64,000 nucleotides of DNA from GCA-003244245 sp050700355 (lineage in GTDB: Bacteria; Actinomycetota; Actinomycetes; Mycobacteriales; Pseudonocardiaceae): the NCBI GenBank assembly GCA_050700355.1, contig JBOHHE010000300.1:1-64000 (forward strand). Direction: 5' to 3'. Under the pieces are notes generated by a model. The model was not told where the DNA came from. It was given only the letters and a program-made list of their open reading frames with translations, and ran no database searches. Below are positions 7,043 to 16,382 of this stretch, piece after piece. A program made the position numbers and the translations under genes. The first letter of the stretch is position 1. Every line of letters begins with the position of its first letter.

Positions 7043-8116
7043 TTACCAGTTGGGTGTGTAGCCGGTGTCGAGACTTTCGCTTTTCTTGCGCCACTCGGGC
7101 TCGACGTTGGCTCTTCTCATCATGATTGCGGCCAGTGATCTGACGATTGCGGAGTAGGTCACGGTCGTCGACAACGGGAAGTCTGGAAGTGAATCCATGA
7201 ACGGCATGAATTTGTCCGGGAAACCCGGCATGGTGCAGCCGATGCAGATACCGCCGACGTTCGGACACCCGCCCACGCCATTGATCCAGCCGCGCTTGGG
7301 CACGTTGCACTGCACCACCTGGCCGGCGCAGCCGAGCTTGGCCAGGCACAGCGGTGAATCATAGGTCTCGGCGAACTCACCCTGCTCGTAGTAACCCGCC
7401 CGGTCACAACCCTCGTGCACAGTGCTGCCGAAGAGCCACTGTGGACGCAGCCGGTTGTCTAGCGGGATCATCGGTGCCTGGCCGGCGATCTGGTAGAGCA
7501 GATAAAGGATCGTCTCGGCCATGTTGTCCGGGTGCGCCGGACAGCCGGGCACGCAGACGATCGGAATACCCGCCTTGGACGTCCAGTCCCAGCCCAGGTA
7601 GTCCGGCACGCCCATAGCACCGGTCGGATTTCCCGCCATCGCGTGGACTCCGCCGTAGGTGGCACAGGTGCCGACCGCGAGCACGCCCGTCGCTTGTGGT
7701 GCCAGCTTGTCCAGCCATTCGTTGACAGTGATCGGCTGGTTGGTGTCGGGGTGTCGCCCGAAACCGCTGAAGTAGCCGGCACCGTTGATCTCCTCGTTCG
7801 GCACGGCTCCCTCCACGATGAGCATGAACTGTCCCAGCTCACCCCGGCCGGCCTTATGGAACCACTCGATGAAGTTGTTGCCACCCTGATCCGGACCGGA
7901 CTCGAAATCCATGAACGGCCAGTGCATTTCGATCTTGGGCAGCCCGGGAAGGGCGCCCAGCGCGATCTCCTCGATGCTGGGCTGGGTCGCCGCCGTGAGC
8001 GCGACCGACTCCCCGTCACAGGACAGGCCCGCGTTGAGCCAGAGGAGGCGGATCGGTTGCTCTTCTTCTCCCCCTTTCTTAGCGGTGGCAGTGGTGTCGG
8101 ATGCGGGGGTGGTCAT
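7043..8116 (-). CDS. hhyS: [NiFe]-hydrogenase small subunit, group 1h type
   Basis: 357 residues. It matches the high-affinity actinobacterial (group 1h) small subunit: LLWLNAGLSCDGESVALTAA with the proximal-cluster Cys, GTCATYGGVHAMAGNPTGAM, VCVPGCPAHPDN, FGSTVHEGCDRAGYYEQG, and GGCPNVGGICIGCTMPGFPD for the medial and distal Fe-S clusters. No Tat signal, as usual for this group. It would relay electrons from H2 oxidised by a large subunit, but no large subunit or maturation gene lies on either side. Where family members I recall have LGCWGPVV, this has LGCAGQVV. It may serve a large subunit encoded elsewhere or be a relic. Confidence 0.88.
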   Translation of the reverse strand: MTTPASDTTATAKKGGEEEQPIRLLWLNAGLSCDGESVALTAATQPSIEEIALGALPGLPKIEMHWPFMDFESGPDQGGNNFIEWFHKAGRGELGQFMLIVEGAVPNEEINGAGYFSGFGRHPDTNQPITVNEWLDKLAPQATGVLAVGTCATYGGVHAMAGNPTGAMGVPDYLGWDWTSKAGIPIVCVPGCPAHPDNMAETILYLLYQIAGQAPMIPLDNRLRPQWLFGSTVHEGCDRAGYYEQGEFAETYDSPLCLAKLGCAGQVVQCNVPKRGWINGVGGCPNVGGICIGCTMPGFPDKFMPFMDSLPDFPLSTTVTYSAIVRSLAAIMMRRANVEPEWRKKSESLDTGYTPNW

Positions 8117-8394
8117 GATCCACTACTCTCTGCGCGGTCGCTGGCCGCTTTTTCGTGTTTTGGAGTTCCTCTGGTGTAAGGACGTCCCCCGAGGGTCGGG
8201 AATGATATGGCGTTCCTGCCTACTCGGCCGCCCTATATGAGTAGATTGGGCCATATGGCGTAAGTAATTACACCGTTTGCGGACGGCGTTGGCTCCGGTC
8301 GCTCAGCCGAACCGGTCGCTCACGGGTGGTTCTGCGGGATCCGCCCTCACCGGTGGTCGTTAGGGTCTGGTCGGTGACTACCGGATCAGAGGGC

Positions 8395-8589
8395 ATGACC
8401 GGGCGTTGCGTGTGCGGCCATCCGGAGCACGCCGCCCACTGCCCTTGCGGCTGCCGCGCCTTTATCTCCGGCGGGTCGCATCCTGATCAGTCGCGCAGTG
8501 GAGCGCTACCTGCTGTGATCGCGCTGGGAGCAGTTGTGGCCCTGGTTGCTGTGGCGGTCGCGGTCATCGTGGTGCGGATGCTCTGGTGA
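8395..8589 (+). CDS. Small Cys/His-rich single-pass membrane protein
   Basis: 64 residues from ATG 8395; a GTG at 8374 would add seven. An N-terminal cluster CVCGHPEHAAHCPCGC could bind zinc, and a C-terminal hydrophobic segment (AVIALGAVVALVAVAVAVIV) is a membrane anchor. The order is metal site then helix. Unknown function; tiny membrane proteins with this layout are common in actinomycetes. Confidence 0.5.
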   Translation: MTGRCVCGHPEHAAHCPCGCRAFISGGSHPDQSRSGALPAVIALGAVVALVAVAVAVIVVRMLW

Positions 8590-8609
8590 TCCTGCTCAGT
8601 GCTGAGCCG

Positions 8610-8924
8610 TCAGCGGCGGCTGCGAGTGGTTATGGCCTTCCCCAGCCGCCGTCCGGTCCGGATCTGCTTCCCGCTCCCTGAGCAGTGCCGGCAGTCCCTC
8701 CACTGCTTGCCTGACGAGCTGCGCTTCTTGCCGCCCTCGCACCACCGGCACGTCCGCCACGGGAAGATGGCGCAGGTGAGGAGATACCATCCGCCCCACA
8801 ACAGGGCGGCGAGTACGGCCCAGGCGATGAGATTCGCGACGACGAAACTCGGATCCGTGGCGCTCGCTATGATCAACAGGGTCACAGAGATCTTATCGGC
8901 CCGACACATCGACAGCGCCATCAC
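8610..8924 (-). CDS. Small membrane protein with CxxC zinc-ribbon pair
   Basis: 104 residues. One hydrophobic segment (LIAWAVLAALLWGGWYLLT) is followed by CRWCEGG and CRHCSGSG, two CxxC knuckles with glycines as in DnaJ-type zinc ribbons, and a basic tail. Proteins of this shape occur widely in streptomycetes and relatives as hypotheticals. It is convergent with the small Cys-rich gene at 8395. No function can be assigned. Confidence 0.6.
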   Translation of the reverse strand: MMALSMCRADKISVTLLIIASATDPSFVVANLIAWAVLAALLWGGWYLLTCAIFPWRTCRWCEGGKKRSSSGKQWRDCRHCSGSGKQIRTGRRLGKAITTRSRR

Positions 8925-9095
8925 CAGAACTGGCGTCCCTCTGCGATCGATCGCTATGGCAGGTCTGATCGGGATGTTGACATCCGCGATGTCCGGACCT
9001 TCGGCCCGGCTGGATTGATCAGATGATCATAACGGGATTTGCCTGGCTCCGGCGAGAAAACTGATTCAGGGGCGAATGGGGCGATAGGCGCCGAG

Positions 9096-11150
9096 TTACC
9101 GGGCTTTGACGACGAGTAGGGCGATGTCGTCTTTGGGATGGCCGGGGGAGAAGTCCTTGATGGCGGTGCGTAGCGCGACGGCGATGGTGGCGGCTGAGGT
9201 GCCGGCGAGCGGGCCGGCCAGCTCGGCGAGCCGGGCGCGGCCGAAGAACTCCTTACCGCGACGCCGCTCGGTCACCCCATCGGTGTAGATCACCATTGTG
9301 TCCCCAGGCGCCATGGTGTGACGGGTGGTCCATAGCTGCATTTCCTCCAGCATCCCCACGGCGGTACCGAACGTGCCGAGGAACTCCGTCGATCCGTCGG
9401 CGCGCAACAGGAGCGGTTGGTCCTGCCCGGCGAGTACCAGTTCGACCGCGAGGCCCGGCCGGCTCGCCCGGGTCGTGACCAGTGCGGCCGCGAGGGTGCA
9501 GAACCGCTGCTCGCCGACTGGTTCGCCCATGGCGTCGTTGAGTAGCCGGATGGCCCGTTCCAGCTGGCAGCCGTCGCGGACCAGGACTCGTAGTACGTCG
9601 CGAACCAGTCCGGTCCGCGCCGCGGCCGGGGCTCCCTTGCCGCAGACGTCCCCGCAGGACACCAACCAGCGCTCGTTCGGCAACGCGAGGACGTCGTAGA
9701 AGTCACCGCCAACGTCGGTGCCCGCGCTGGCGGGCAGATACGCGGCAGCGAACTCGACCTGTTCCGACACCGGTAGCGCGCGCGGCAGCAAGGCCCGCTG
9801 GAACGCCTGCGACACGGTCACGTGCGCGGCATTGAGCTGTGCATTGGACAGCGCCAGCGACGCGCGCCGGGCTACGTCGGAGATCAGTGCGACGTCCTCG
9901 GGGGTGTGCGACCGAGTCTGCGGGCGCCCCACGGTCAGGGTGCCCAGCTTCGCGCCGCGAGCGATCAGCGGCACCGTGACGCCTTGCACCGGAGTGGCGA
10001 AGGTAACCGGCCGGGTGCCGAGCAGTGCCTCGTCGATCCGGCTGCGCAGCGCTCCCTGCGGGTCTCCCTGATCGTTACAGCCCTCGCCGTCCAGCCAGGA
10101 CCGCAACGGCGCAAGAGCGGACTCGTCGGCATGCCCCCACGTCGCTCGAGTGAGCTTGCCTCGTTCGTCGATCAGATGCACGGCGCACCAGCAGCCCAGC
10201 CGAGGTACCACGATCTGCGGGACGAGCGCAGCGGTGAAGTTCACATCTAGGGATTGCGCCAGCAGCTCGCTGGTGTCGGCCAGATACGTCATCCACGACC
10301 GGCGACGGCGGTCGGCGCCGCGCAGCCAATCGGACTCGATGACCAACGCGATTCGGTGCGCCGATAAGGCGGCCAGCTCCTCGTCGGCGGCGGTGCGTAG
10401 GGGGTGCCACACTCGCATCCTGCCCCGCAGTGGGGCCTCCAGCGCGAGCCGGATGTCGATCTCCGGCTGGGCCGATGACGAGGCCGAGGTAACAACGGCC
10501 TGGGTGTCGGCCACGCCGTGACTGGCCAGTGGCTGCTCGCCCGTGCCGTCTCCGCGGTCCAGCGACACGCTCGCCTCGTCGGCTCCGATCACCTCACACA
10601 ACCGCCGCAGCAGCTCGGTGACCAGCGCGGGTACGTTCAGCTGGGCGGCTACCGGGTTCGGCAGATGCAGCAACCACCGGCAGGCCTGCGGTCCCGGCCA
10701 CTCGCCCGGGACCGGCAGTGACTTGACATACGGTGCGCTTGACTGGTCGGGTGCCAGCGCTCTGTCCTGCGGAGTTTCGAGGCAGAACCACACCACATGA
10801 CGCCCGCTGGCTTCATGCCGCGTTCCCCAGCTCGACGCCAGGGCCGCGACCATGCTCAGCCCGTGCCCGCCGTTTCGGTGTTGCGCCGCAGCCGGTTGCG
10901 CGGTTCTGGCGAGTTCGAGTGGCACCGGTCCCCGGTCGGTCACCGCGACGGTCAAGCCGGCGGCGTCGATGCTCAGGGTGAGCTCCATGTCGGTACCGGC
11001 GTGGCGCACCACGTTCGAACAGAGCTCGGTGGTCAGCAGCAACGTTACGTCGCTCAGGTGCTCGAGCTGCGCCTCCGCCAGAGCGGTGCGCAGCAGGGCG
11101 CGGGCGGCTGCGGGTGAGCGAGGGTGGGGGGGAAGCTGGAAACGACGCAT
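9096..11150 (-). CDS. HATPase / GAF / PP2C (SpoIIE-type) protein phosphatase
   Basis: 684 residues from ATG 11150 (MRRFQLPPHPRSPAAARALL), chosen because the longer open frame runs into the divergent kinase gene. Domain order: RsbW-like HATPase (~10-130: TTELCSNVVRHAG, then HRNGGHGLSMV), a GAF-like sensor region (~240-420), and a C-terminal SpoIIE/PP2C phosphatase (AGTDVGGDFYDVLALP, VSCGDVCGKGAPAA, VIYTDGVTERR, DDIALLVV). Such proteins both phosphorylate and dephosphorylate anti-sigma antagonists, controlling alternative sigma factors in the cytoplasm. It is divergent from a multi-HAMP kinase whose operon ends in a STAS antagonist, a plausible substrate. Confidence 0.88.
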   Translation of the reverse strand: MRRFQLPPHPRSPAAARALLRTALAEAQLEHLSDVTLLLTTELCSNVVRHAGTDMELTLSIDAAGLTVAVTDRGPVPLELARTAQPAAAQHRNGGHGLSMVAALASSWGTRHEASGRHVVWFCLETPQDRALAPDQSSAPYVKSLPVPGEWPGPQACRWLLHLPNPVAAQLNVPALVTELLRRLCEVIGADEASVSLDRGDGTGEQPLASHGVADTQAVVTSASSSAQPEIDIRLALEAPLRGRMRVWHPLRTAADEELAALSAHRIALVIESDWLRGADRRRRSWMTYLADTSELLAQSLDVNFTAALVPQIVVPRLGCWCAVHLIDERGKLTRATWGHADESALAPLRSWLDGEGCNDQGDPQGALRSRIDEALLGTRPVTFATPVQGVTVPLIARGAKLGTLTVGRPQTRSHTPEDVALISDVARRASLALSNAQLNAAHVTVSQAFQRALLPRALPVSEQVEFAAAYLPASAGTDVGGDFYDVLALPNERWLVSCGDVCGKGAPAAARTGLVRDVLRVLVRDGCQLERAIRLLNDAMGEPVGEQRFCTLAAALVTTRASRPGLAVELVLAGQDQPLLLRADGSTEFLGTFGTAVGMLEEMQLWTTRHTMAPGDTMVIYTDGVTERRRGKEFFGRARLAELAGPLAGTSAATIAVALRTAIKDFSPGHPKDDIALLVVKAR

Positions 11151-11325
11151 CAGGCGGCTGACCACCTGCCCAGTCTGCCGAATGGGTAGCAGCCGCTGGC
11201 GAGGCCTCGCATTCGTGATCCCGGCACGGTAGACAGAGCGCGGCGGACACCCCTTTGGTCCGGTCTGGCAGGTGCTGCATCGTCGCTCAGGGCAGTGACG
11301 ATCGAGGGACGGAGGAGGGATCCAT

Positions 11326-14300
11326 ATGACTGCGGCTCCGCGCACCGGGCCGCGTTCCGGCGAACCGCGTTCCGGCGACCATGACTCGCTGGACGCAAGC
11401 ACCACCATGCTCACCGAACTCGCCGACGCGCTCACTCAGGTGCGGATGGGCCATTTCGGGGTGCGGCTACCGAGGCGCAGTGGGCTGGTCGGTGAGGTCG
11501 TCGACCGGTTCAACGAGGTCGTCGCCCTGCAGGAGCGGCGTAACCGCGACCTGATGCGGATCAGTCGGGTGGTCGGACGAGAAGGCCGGATGCTGGAGCG
11601 CCTCGATGAGGAGGCTTTCGACGGTTCCTGGGCCGAGGACGCGCAGGCGGTCAACTCGCTCATCGACGATCTGGCCCGTCCCACCGGTGAGATCGCCCGA
11701 GTGATCGTCGCTGTGGCCGAGGGCGACCTGTCCCAGCACATGGCGCTGGAGATCGAGAATCGGCCGCTGCGTGGCGAATTCCTGCGGATCGGCCGCACGG
11801 TCAACACGATGGTCGACCAGCTGTCCTCGTTCGCCGATGAGGTGACCCGGGTGGCCCGTGAGGTGGGTACCGAGGGCAAGCTGGGCGGCCAGGCGGATGT
11901 CCGGGGCGTCGCGGGCACCTGGCGGGCACTCACCGATTCGGTGAACACGATGGCGTCGAATCTCACCAACCAGGTCCGGTCGATCGCGTCGGTGTCCACC
12001 GCGATCGCGGAGGGAAATCTGTCGCGGCGGATCACCGTGACCGCGCGCGGCGAGGTCGCCGAGCTCGCCGAGACGATCAACTCTCTCACGGACACGCTGC
12101 GGGTCTTCGCCGACGAGGTGACCCGGGTGGCTCGGGAGGTGGGCACCGAGGGCAAGCTGGGCGGCCAGGCCGGGATGCCGAATGTGGCGGGTACCTGGAA
12201 GGACCTCACCGACGCGGTGAACCTGATGGCCTCCAACCTGACTGCGCAGGTACGCAACATCGCCCACGTGGCCACCGCGGTGGCCAAAGGGGACCTGAGC
12301 CAGAAGATCACCGTTGACGCGCAGGGCGAGATTCTGGTGCTCAAGAGCACGGTGAACACGATGGTCGGCCAGCTGTCCTCGTTCGCCGACGAGGTGACCC
12401 GGGTGGCCCGTGAGGTGGGTACCGAGGGCAAGTTGGGTGGTCAGGCGCAGGTGAAGGACGTCTCGGGGACCTGGCGGGACTTGACCGAGAGTGTCAACCA
12501 GCTGGCCGGCAACCTCACCGGCCAGGTGCGCAATATCGCTCAGGTCACGACCGCGGTGGCCGAGGGCGACCTGAGCCAGAAGATCACTGTCGATGCCCGG
12601 GGCGAGATCCTGGCGCTGAAGAGCACAGTCAACACGATGGTCGACCAGCTGTCCTCGTTCGCCGACGAGGTGACCCGGGTGGCCCGTGAGGTGGGTACCG
12701 AGGGCAAGTTGGGTGGTCAGGCGCAGGTGAAGGGTGTTTCGGGGACTTGGCGGGATCTAACCGAGAGCGTCAACCAGCTCGCCTCCACGCTGACCATCCA
12801 ACTCCGCGCCATCGCCGGCGTCTCCACCTCGGTGGCCCGGGGTGACCTGACCCAGCAGATCACCGTGCAGGCCAAAGGCGAGGTCGCCGACCTCAAGGAC
12901 AACATCAACCAGATGATCGTCACCCTGCGGGAGACCACCACCAAGAATGCCGACCAGGGCTGGCTGGATTCCAACCTGGCCCGGATCGGTGGGCTGCTGC
13001 AGGGCCAGCGAGACCTGACCGAAGTCTGCAATATGATCATGACTGAGGTGGCTCCCCTGGTGAACGCCCAGGTCGGCGCATTCTTTCTGCGGCCGGTCAT
13101 CGATGGTTCCGGCCCGGCGGAGTGGCGGTTGTCGGGTTCGTACGGATTGACCGGTATCGGTTCGCAGGCCACGTTCCTGCCCGGTGAGGGTCTGGTGGGA
13201 CAGGCAGCCGCGGACAAGCAGGTCATCCTGCTCACCAAGGTCCCCGACGGCTACCTGCCGATCCGATCCGGCGTCGGGGGCACCACGCCGGCAGCGGTCG
13301 TGGTGCTGCCCGTGCTGTTCGAGGGTGAGTCACTGGGGGTCATGGAATTCGGGGCGATCAGCCTGTTCTCCGAGCTTCACCTCGCATTTCTGGAACGGTT
13401 GGTGGTCACCATCGCGGTGGCCATCAAGACCATTCAGGCCAACCGCCGCACCGAAGAGCTGCTGACCCAGTCCCAGCGGCTGGCCAGGGAGTTGCAGGAC
13501 CAGTCAGCCGAACTGCAGCGCACCAATGCCGAGCTCGAAGAGAAGGCTGAACTGCTTTCCGAGCAGAACCGTAAGATCGAGATCAAGAATCTGGAGATCG
13601 AGGCGGCCCGGCGGGGTCTGGAGGAGAAGGCCCAGCAGCTCGCGCTGGCCAGTCAGTACAAATCGGAGTTCCTGGCCAATATGAGCCACGAACTGCGTAC
13701 CCCGCTCAACTCGCTGCTGCTGCTTTCGCGGATGCTGGCGGACAATCCCGACCACAATCTCAATCCCAAGCAGATCGAGTTCGCCAGCACGATCCACAGT
13801 GCCGGTTCGGACCTGCTGGCGTTGATCAATGACATTCTGGACCTTTCCAAGATCGAAGCGGGGCGGGTGGATATCGAGGTCGGCCCGCTGATGCTGGCGG
13901 ATATCCGTAGCTACGTCGAGCAGGTTTTCAAAGCGCAGGCCGAGCAGAAGGGCCTGGAGCTGCTGGTGCGGATGACCGGCGGGGTGGACCAGATCGTCAC
14001 CGACGCTCAGCGGCTGCAGCAGATCCTGCGTAACCTGCTGTCCAATGCCGTGAAGTTCACAGATTCCGGCAGTGTCACCCTGACGATCGAGCCGGCTCCC
14101 CGGGGCGAGGTGTTCGGCGTTCCGACCCTCGACGCCGCGAGCCGGGTGATGACGTTCGCCGTGGCGGACACCGGGATCGGCATTTCGGACACGAAGTTCG
14201 CGATGATTTTCGAAGCGTTCCAGCAGGCGGACGGCACCACCAGCCGTAAGTACGGCGGTACCGGACTGGGTCTTTCGATCAGCCGGGAGCTGGCCCGGAT

Positions 14301-14913
14301 GCTCGGCGGGGTGATCACGGTCACGTCCACGGTTGCCGAGGGCTCCACGTTCACCCTGTACCTGCCCGAAGGACCACCGCCCGACAAACCGGCTGCTTCG
14401 GCCGTGGCCGGTGAGTTCATCGGCGATGACTGGCGCTCGGCCCGCAGCCACGGCGTCACACCGATCCTGCGTCCGCCCCGGGCCGGACGGACCGGCGCAC
14501 CGGCTCGCCGGCTGCTCGAAGGGGCCACCGTGCTGATCGTCGACGACGACGTGCGCAATGTCTTCGCGCTGACCAGCGCACTGGAGCTGCACGGCCTGAA
14601 TGTGCTCTATGCCGACAACGGTGCTGACGGTCTTCGCATGCTCACCGAGCATCCCGAGGTGGACGTGGTATTGATGGACGCGATGATGCCGGACCTGGAC
14701 GGCAACCAGACCACTCGGCTGATCCGGGAACTGCCCGGTGGAGCGACGTTACCGGTGGTCTTTCTCACCGCGAAGGCGATGCCTGGGGACCGGGAATCCA
14801 GCTTCGAGGCGGGCGCCACCGATTACATCACCAAACCCGTGGACCTCGATGAGTTATTGGAGGCGATGTCCAACTGGGTAGCGCTGCACCGCGCCCGCGG
14901 AGACAGGCAGTGA
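11326..14913 (+). CDS. Soluble hybrid histidine kinase with HAMP array, GAF, HisKA, HATPase and receiver domains
   Basis: 1195 residues with a strong ribosome site (GGAGGAGGG). No membrane segment is seen. Residues ~20-540 are a HAMP array including four nearly identical 92-residue units (each with DEVTRVAREVGTEGKLGGQA). A GAF domain follows (~560-705), then a coiled coil, HisKA with H-box EFLANMSHELRTPLNSLL (phospho-His ~788), HATPase (LRNLLSNAVKFT, DTGIGIS, GGTGLGLSI), and a C-terminal receiver (VLIVDDDVRN, VVLMDAMMPDLDG with phospho-Asp). The layout resembles Nik1/Os-1 group III osmosensing kinases, although those have a shorter sensor end. It is coupled to a response regulator by a 4-base overlap. 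Confidence 0.93.
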   Translation: MTAAPRTGPRSGEPRSGDHDSLDASTTMLTELADALTQVRMGHFGVRLPRRSGLVGEVVDRFNEVVALQERRNRDLMRISRVVGREGRMLERLDEEAFDGSWAEDAQAVNSLIDDLARPTGEIARVIVAVAEGDLSQHMALEIENRPLRGEFLRIGRTVNTMVDQLSSFADEVTRVAREVGTEGKLGGQADVRGVAGTWRALTDSVNTMASNLTNQVRSIASVSTAIAEGNLSRRITVTARGEVAELAETINSLTDTLRVFADEVTRVAREVGTEGKLGGQAGMPNVAGTWKDLTDAVNLMASNLTAQVRNIAHVATAVAKGDLSQKITVDAQGEILVLKSTVNTMVGQLSSFADEVTRVAREVGTEGKLGGQAQVKDVSGTWRDLTESVNQLAGNLTGQVRNIAQVTTAVAEGDLSQKITVDARGEILALKSTVNTMVDQLSSFADEVTRVAREVGTEGKLGGQAQVKGVSGTWRDLTESVNQLASTLTIQLRAIAGVSTSVARGDLTQQITVQAKGEVADLKDNINQMIVTLRETTTKNADQGWLDSNLARIGGLLQGQRDLTEVCNMIMTEVAPLVNAQVGAFFLRPVIDGSGPAEWRLSGSYGLTGIGSQATFLPGEGLVGQAAADKQVILLTKVPDGYLPIRSGVGGTTPAAVVVLPVLFEGESLGVMEFGAISLFSELHLAFLERLVVTIAVAIKTIQANRRTEELLTQSQRLARELQDQSAELQRTNAELEEKAELLSEQNRKIEIKNLEIEAARRGLEEKAQQLALASQYKSEFLANMSHELRTPLNSLLLLSRMLADNPDHNLNPKQIEFASTIHSAGSDLLALINDILDLSKIEAGRVDIEVGPLMLADIRSYVEQVFKAQAEQKGLELLVRMTGGVDQIVTDAQRLQQILRNLLSNAVKFTDSGSVTLTIEPAPRGEVFGVPTLDAASRVMTFAVADTGIGISDTKFAMIFEAFQQADGTTSRKYGGTGLGLSISRELARMLGGVITVTSTVAEGSTFTLYLPEGPPPDKPAASAVAGEFIGDDWRSARSHGVTPILRPPRAGRTGAPARRLLEGATVLIVDDDVRNVFALTSALELHGLNVLYADNGADGLRMLTEHPEVDVVLMDAMMPDLDGNQTTRLIRELPGGATLPVVFLTAKAMPGDRESSFEAGATDYITKPVDLDELLEAMSNWVALHRARGDRQ
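11830..12730 (+). repeat. Four near-identical 276-bp HAMP repeats in DNA
   Basis: The codons for FADEVTRVAREVGTEGKLGG start at 11830, 12106, 12382 and 12658, exactly 276 bp (92 codons) apart. The first ~70 bases of each unit are almost identical at the DNA level, indicating recent duplication or gene conversion within the coding sequence. Confidence 0.9.
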
Positions 14914-15497
14914 CCTTGCTGAAATTCCAACCCGTGCCGAGGGTTCTGATCGTTGACGACCGTAGGGAGAACCTGCTGGCCATGGAGGCTCTGATGCAGG
15001 GGCTCGGAGTGGAGCCGGTAACGGTCACCAGTGGTGTCGATGCGCTGAAGCAATTGCTGGTGGAGGATTACGCACTGCTTCTGCTCGATGCTCACATGCC
15101 CGGAATGGACGGTTTCGAGACCGCGGGGCACATTAAGCAACGGGAGCGCACCCGCAATATCCCGATCATCTTCTTGACTGCGGCCGACTACGACACCCAT
15201 CTGGCGTTCCGCAGTTATGAGGCGGGCGCGGTGGACTACATCACCAGGCCGTTCGACCCGTGGATGCTGCGGGCCAAGGTGTCGGTATTCGCCGATCTGT
15301 GGCGGACCAGCGCTGAGCTCGCCGCTCAGGCCGAGACCGCCCGCGCGCTGGAAGCCGAATCGACCGCGCTGCGCAGCGCGGTCGATGACGCGCTGATCGT
15401 ACTGCGCAGCATGCCCGGCGGGGCGGATGCGGCCGTGGCACAAGCGCGGACCCGGCTGGAAGAGATTCGGCCGGGCCCTCGGACAAGCGTGGGATGA
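14910..15497 (+). CDS. Response regulator (receiver plus coiled-coil tail)
   Basis: 195 residues from GTG overlapping the kinase stop (GTGA). The receiver domain has VLIVDDRREN, the phospho-Asp in LLLLDAHMPGMDGFE, the Thr in IIFLTA, and the Lys position replaced by Arg (DYITRPFDP instead of KPF). After residue ~125 comes an Ala/Glu-rich helical tail (SAELAAQAETARALEAEST), not a DNA-binding output. It probably passes the signal by protein contact, perhaps to the STAS protein encoded next. The KP-to-RP change may alter phosphorylation kinetics. Confidence 0.88.
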   Translation: MTLLKFQPVPRVLIVDDRRENLLAMEALMQGLGVEPVTVTSGVDALKQLLVEDYALLLLDAHMPGMDGFETAGHIKQRERTRNIPIIFLTAADYDTHLAFRSYEAGAVDYITRPFDPWMLRAKVSVFADLWRTSAELAAQAETARALEAESTALRSAVDDALIVLRSMPGGADAAVAQARTRLEEIRPGPRTSVG

Positions 15498-15501
15498 GCG
15501 C

Positions 15502-15819
15502 GTGGTGGAAATCGTCGTACAGCGTGCTGGTCCCGATTCCGATCGGGTCGTGGTGGTCGTGGGCGAGGTGGATCTCGCGACTGCGCCCCGGCTGCGCCAG
15601 ACGATCCTCGACCTGCTCACCGAGGAACCCCCACTCGGAATCCGAATTGATCTCACCGAGGTATCGTTACTCGATTCCACCGGCGTCTTCGTCCTGATCG
15701 ACACCTACAAGCGCGCCAAAACCCGTGGCGTTCCCTTGACCGTCGAAAACCCCCAGCAAATCGTCCGCCGCGTTCTAGAAATCTGCGGCCTCCTGGAAAT
15801 CCTCACCACCAACCCCTAA
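15502..15819 (+). CDS. STAS-domain anti-sigma factor antagonist
   Basis: 105 residues from GTG 15502 (15505 also possible), four bases after the response regulator stop. VVVVGEVDLATAPRLRQTIL, then LTEVSLLDSTGVFVLIDTYK is the SpoIIAA/RsbV fold; the Ser in DSTG is the site phosphorylated by RsbW-type kinases. Unphosphorylated protein sequesters the anti-sigma kinase and frees the sigma factor. Operon position after a kinase and regulator, and the divergent SpoIIE-type phosphatase, suggest one partner-switching circuit; the sigma factor itself is not in the window. Confidence 0.88.
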   Translation: MVEIVVQRAGPDSDRVVVVVGEVDLATAPRLRQTILDLLTEEPPLGIRIDLTEVSLLDSTGVFVLIDTYKRAKTRGVPLTVENPQQIVRRVLEICGLLEILTTNP

Positions 15820-15832
15820 CCCCCACCCCCGC

Positions 15833-15870
15833 GTGTCCGCCTTTCATGCACGGTGTGTCCGGCTTTCATG
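15833..15870 (+). repeat. GTGTCCG(C/G)CTTTCATG repeat pair after STAS gene
   Basis: Two 16-base units differing at one base (15833-15848 and 15855-15870) begin 14 bases after the STAS stop codon. A related sequence (GCGTGTCCGCCT, then ATGCACG) follows the clpC stop at 38858. Confidence 0.7.
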
Positions 15871-15907
15871 GGTGTGCTCGTCGGGTAACTGCCACCATCG
15901 GCAGCGC

Positions 15908-16150
15908 CTACAGTGACGCCCCGACCAGGAACTTCCCAGCGGACTGCTCATCAACAAGCCGCACCATGACCTGGCCGGATTTCCGCCGGGAGATCAACGT
16001 GGTGTAGCAGGTTTCGGCGATCTCGGCATCAGAGACCCGCCCCCACTGGCTTCGTCATAGATCGCGTGCGGATACCGGATCAGCACCCAGGAGGCGAGAT
16101 CGATGGCCGCGATCGCCCCGGCACTTCCCGTTGTCGGTGGCAGCCGAACC
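15908..16150 (-). pseudogene. IS1380-family transposase remnant
   Basis: Minus-strand sequence GAIAAIDLASWVLIRYPHAI, then YDEAS, shifts frame to WGRVSDAEIAETCYTTLISR, RKSGQVMVRLVDEQ and a stop. This follows the internal region of actinobacterial IS1380 transposases (AI..ID...W..I.YP.A.YDE, W.SDAE.AE..YTAF.SRRK...V..RLVVRR). A one-base frameshift and loss of both ends show a dead fragment. No inverted terminal repeats were found. Assignment rests on motif memory. Confidence 0.5.
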
Positions 16151-16382
16151 TATCGTGCCGCAGCAGCACTATTGAGATGTTTGCCCCTTGTAGATGCCCC
16201 TCGAGCCGGGCCGATGGAACCTTCGACAAGTCCCATTATCTTGGCTCAAAGGGCATCTATCCTGTTACGACACCTCTTCGCCGCAATTTTGACGGTGAAT
16301 CCAGGCTTAAGTTCGAAAAGCCGGTTATGGTGGAGGCGTGGAGGGGCGCAAAACCACTAGCCGAGATCAGGAGGTAACCGCC

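Noticed and set aside
11830..12730. Regularly spaced repeats as a possible CRISPR or satellite
   Set aside because: The 276-bp period is in frame and encodes HAMP domains.
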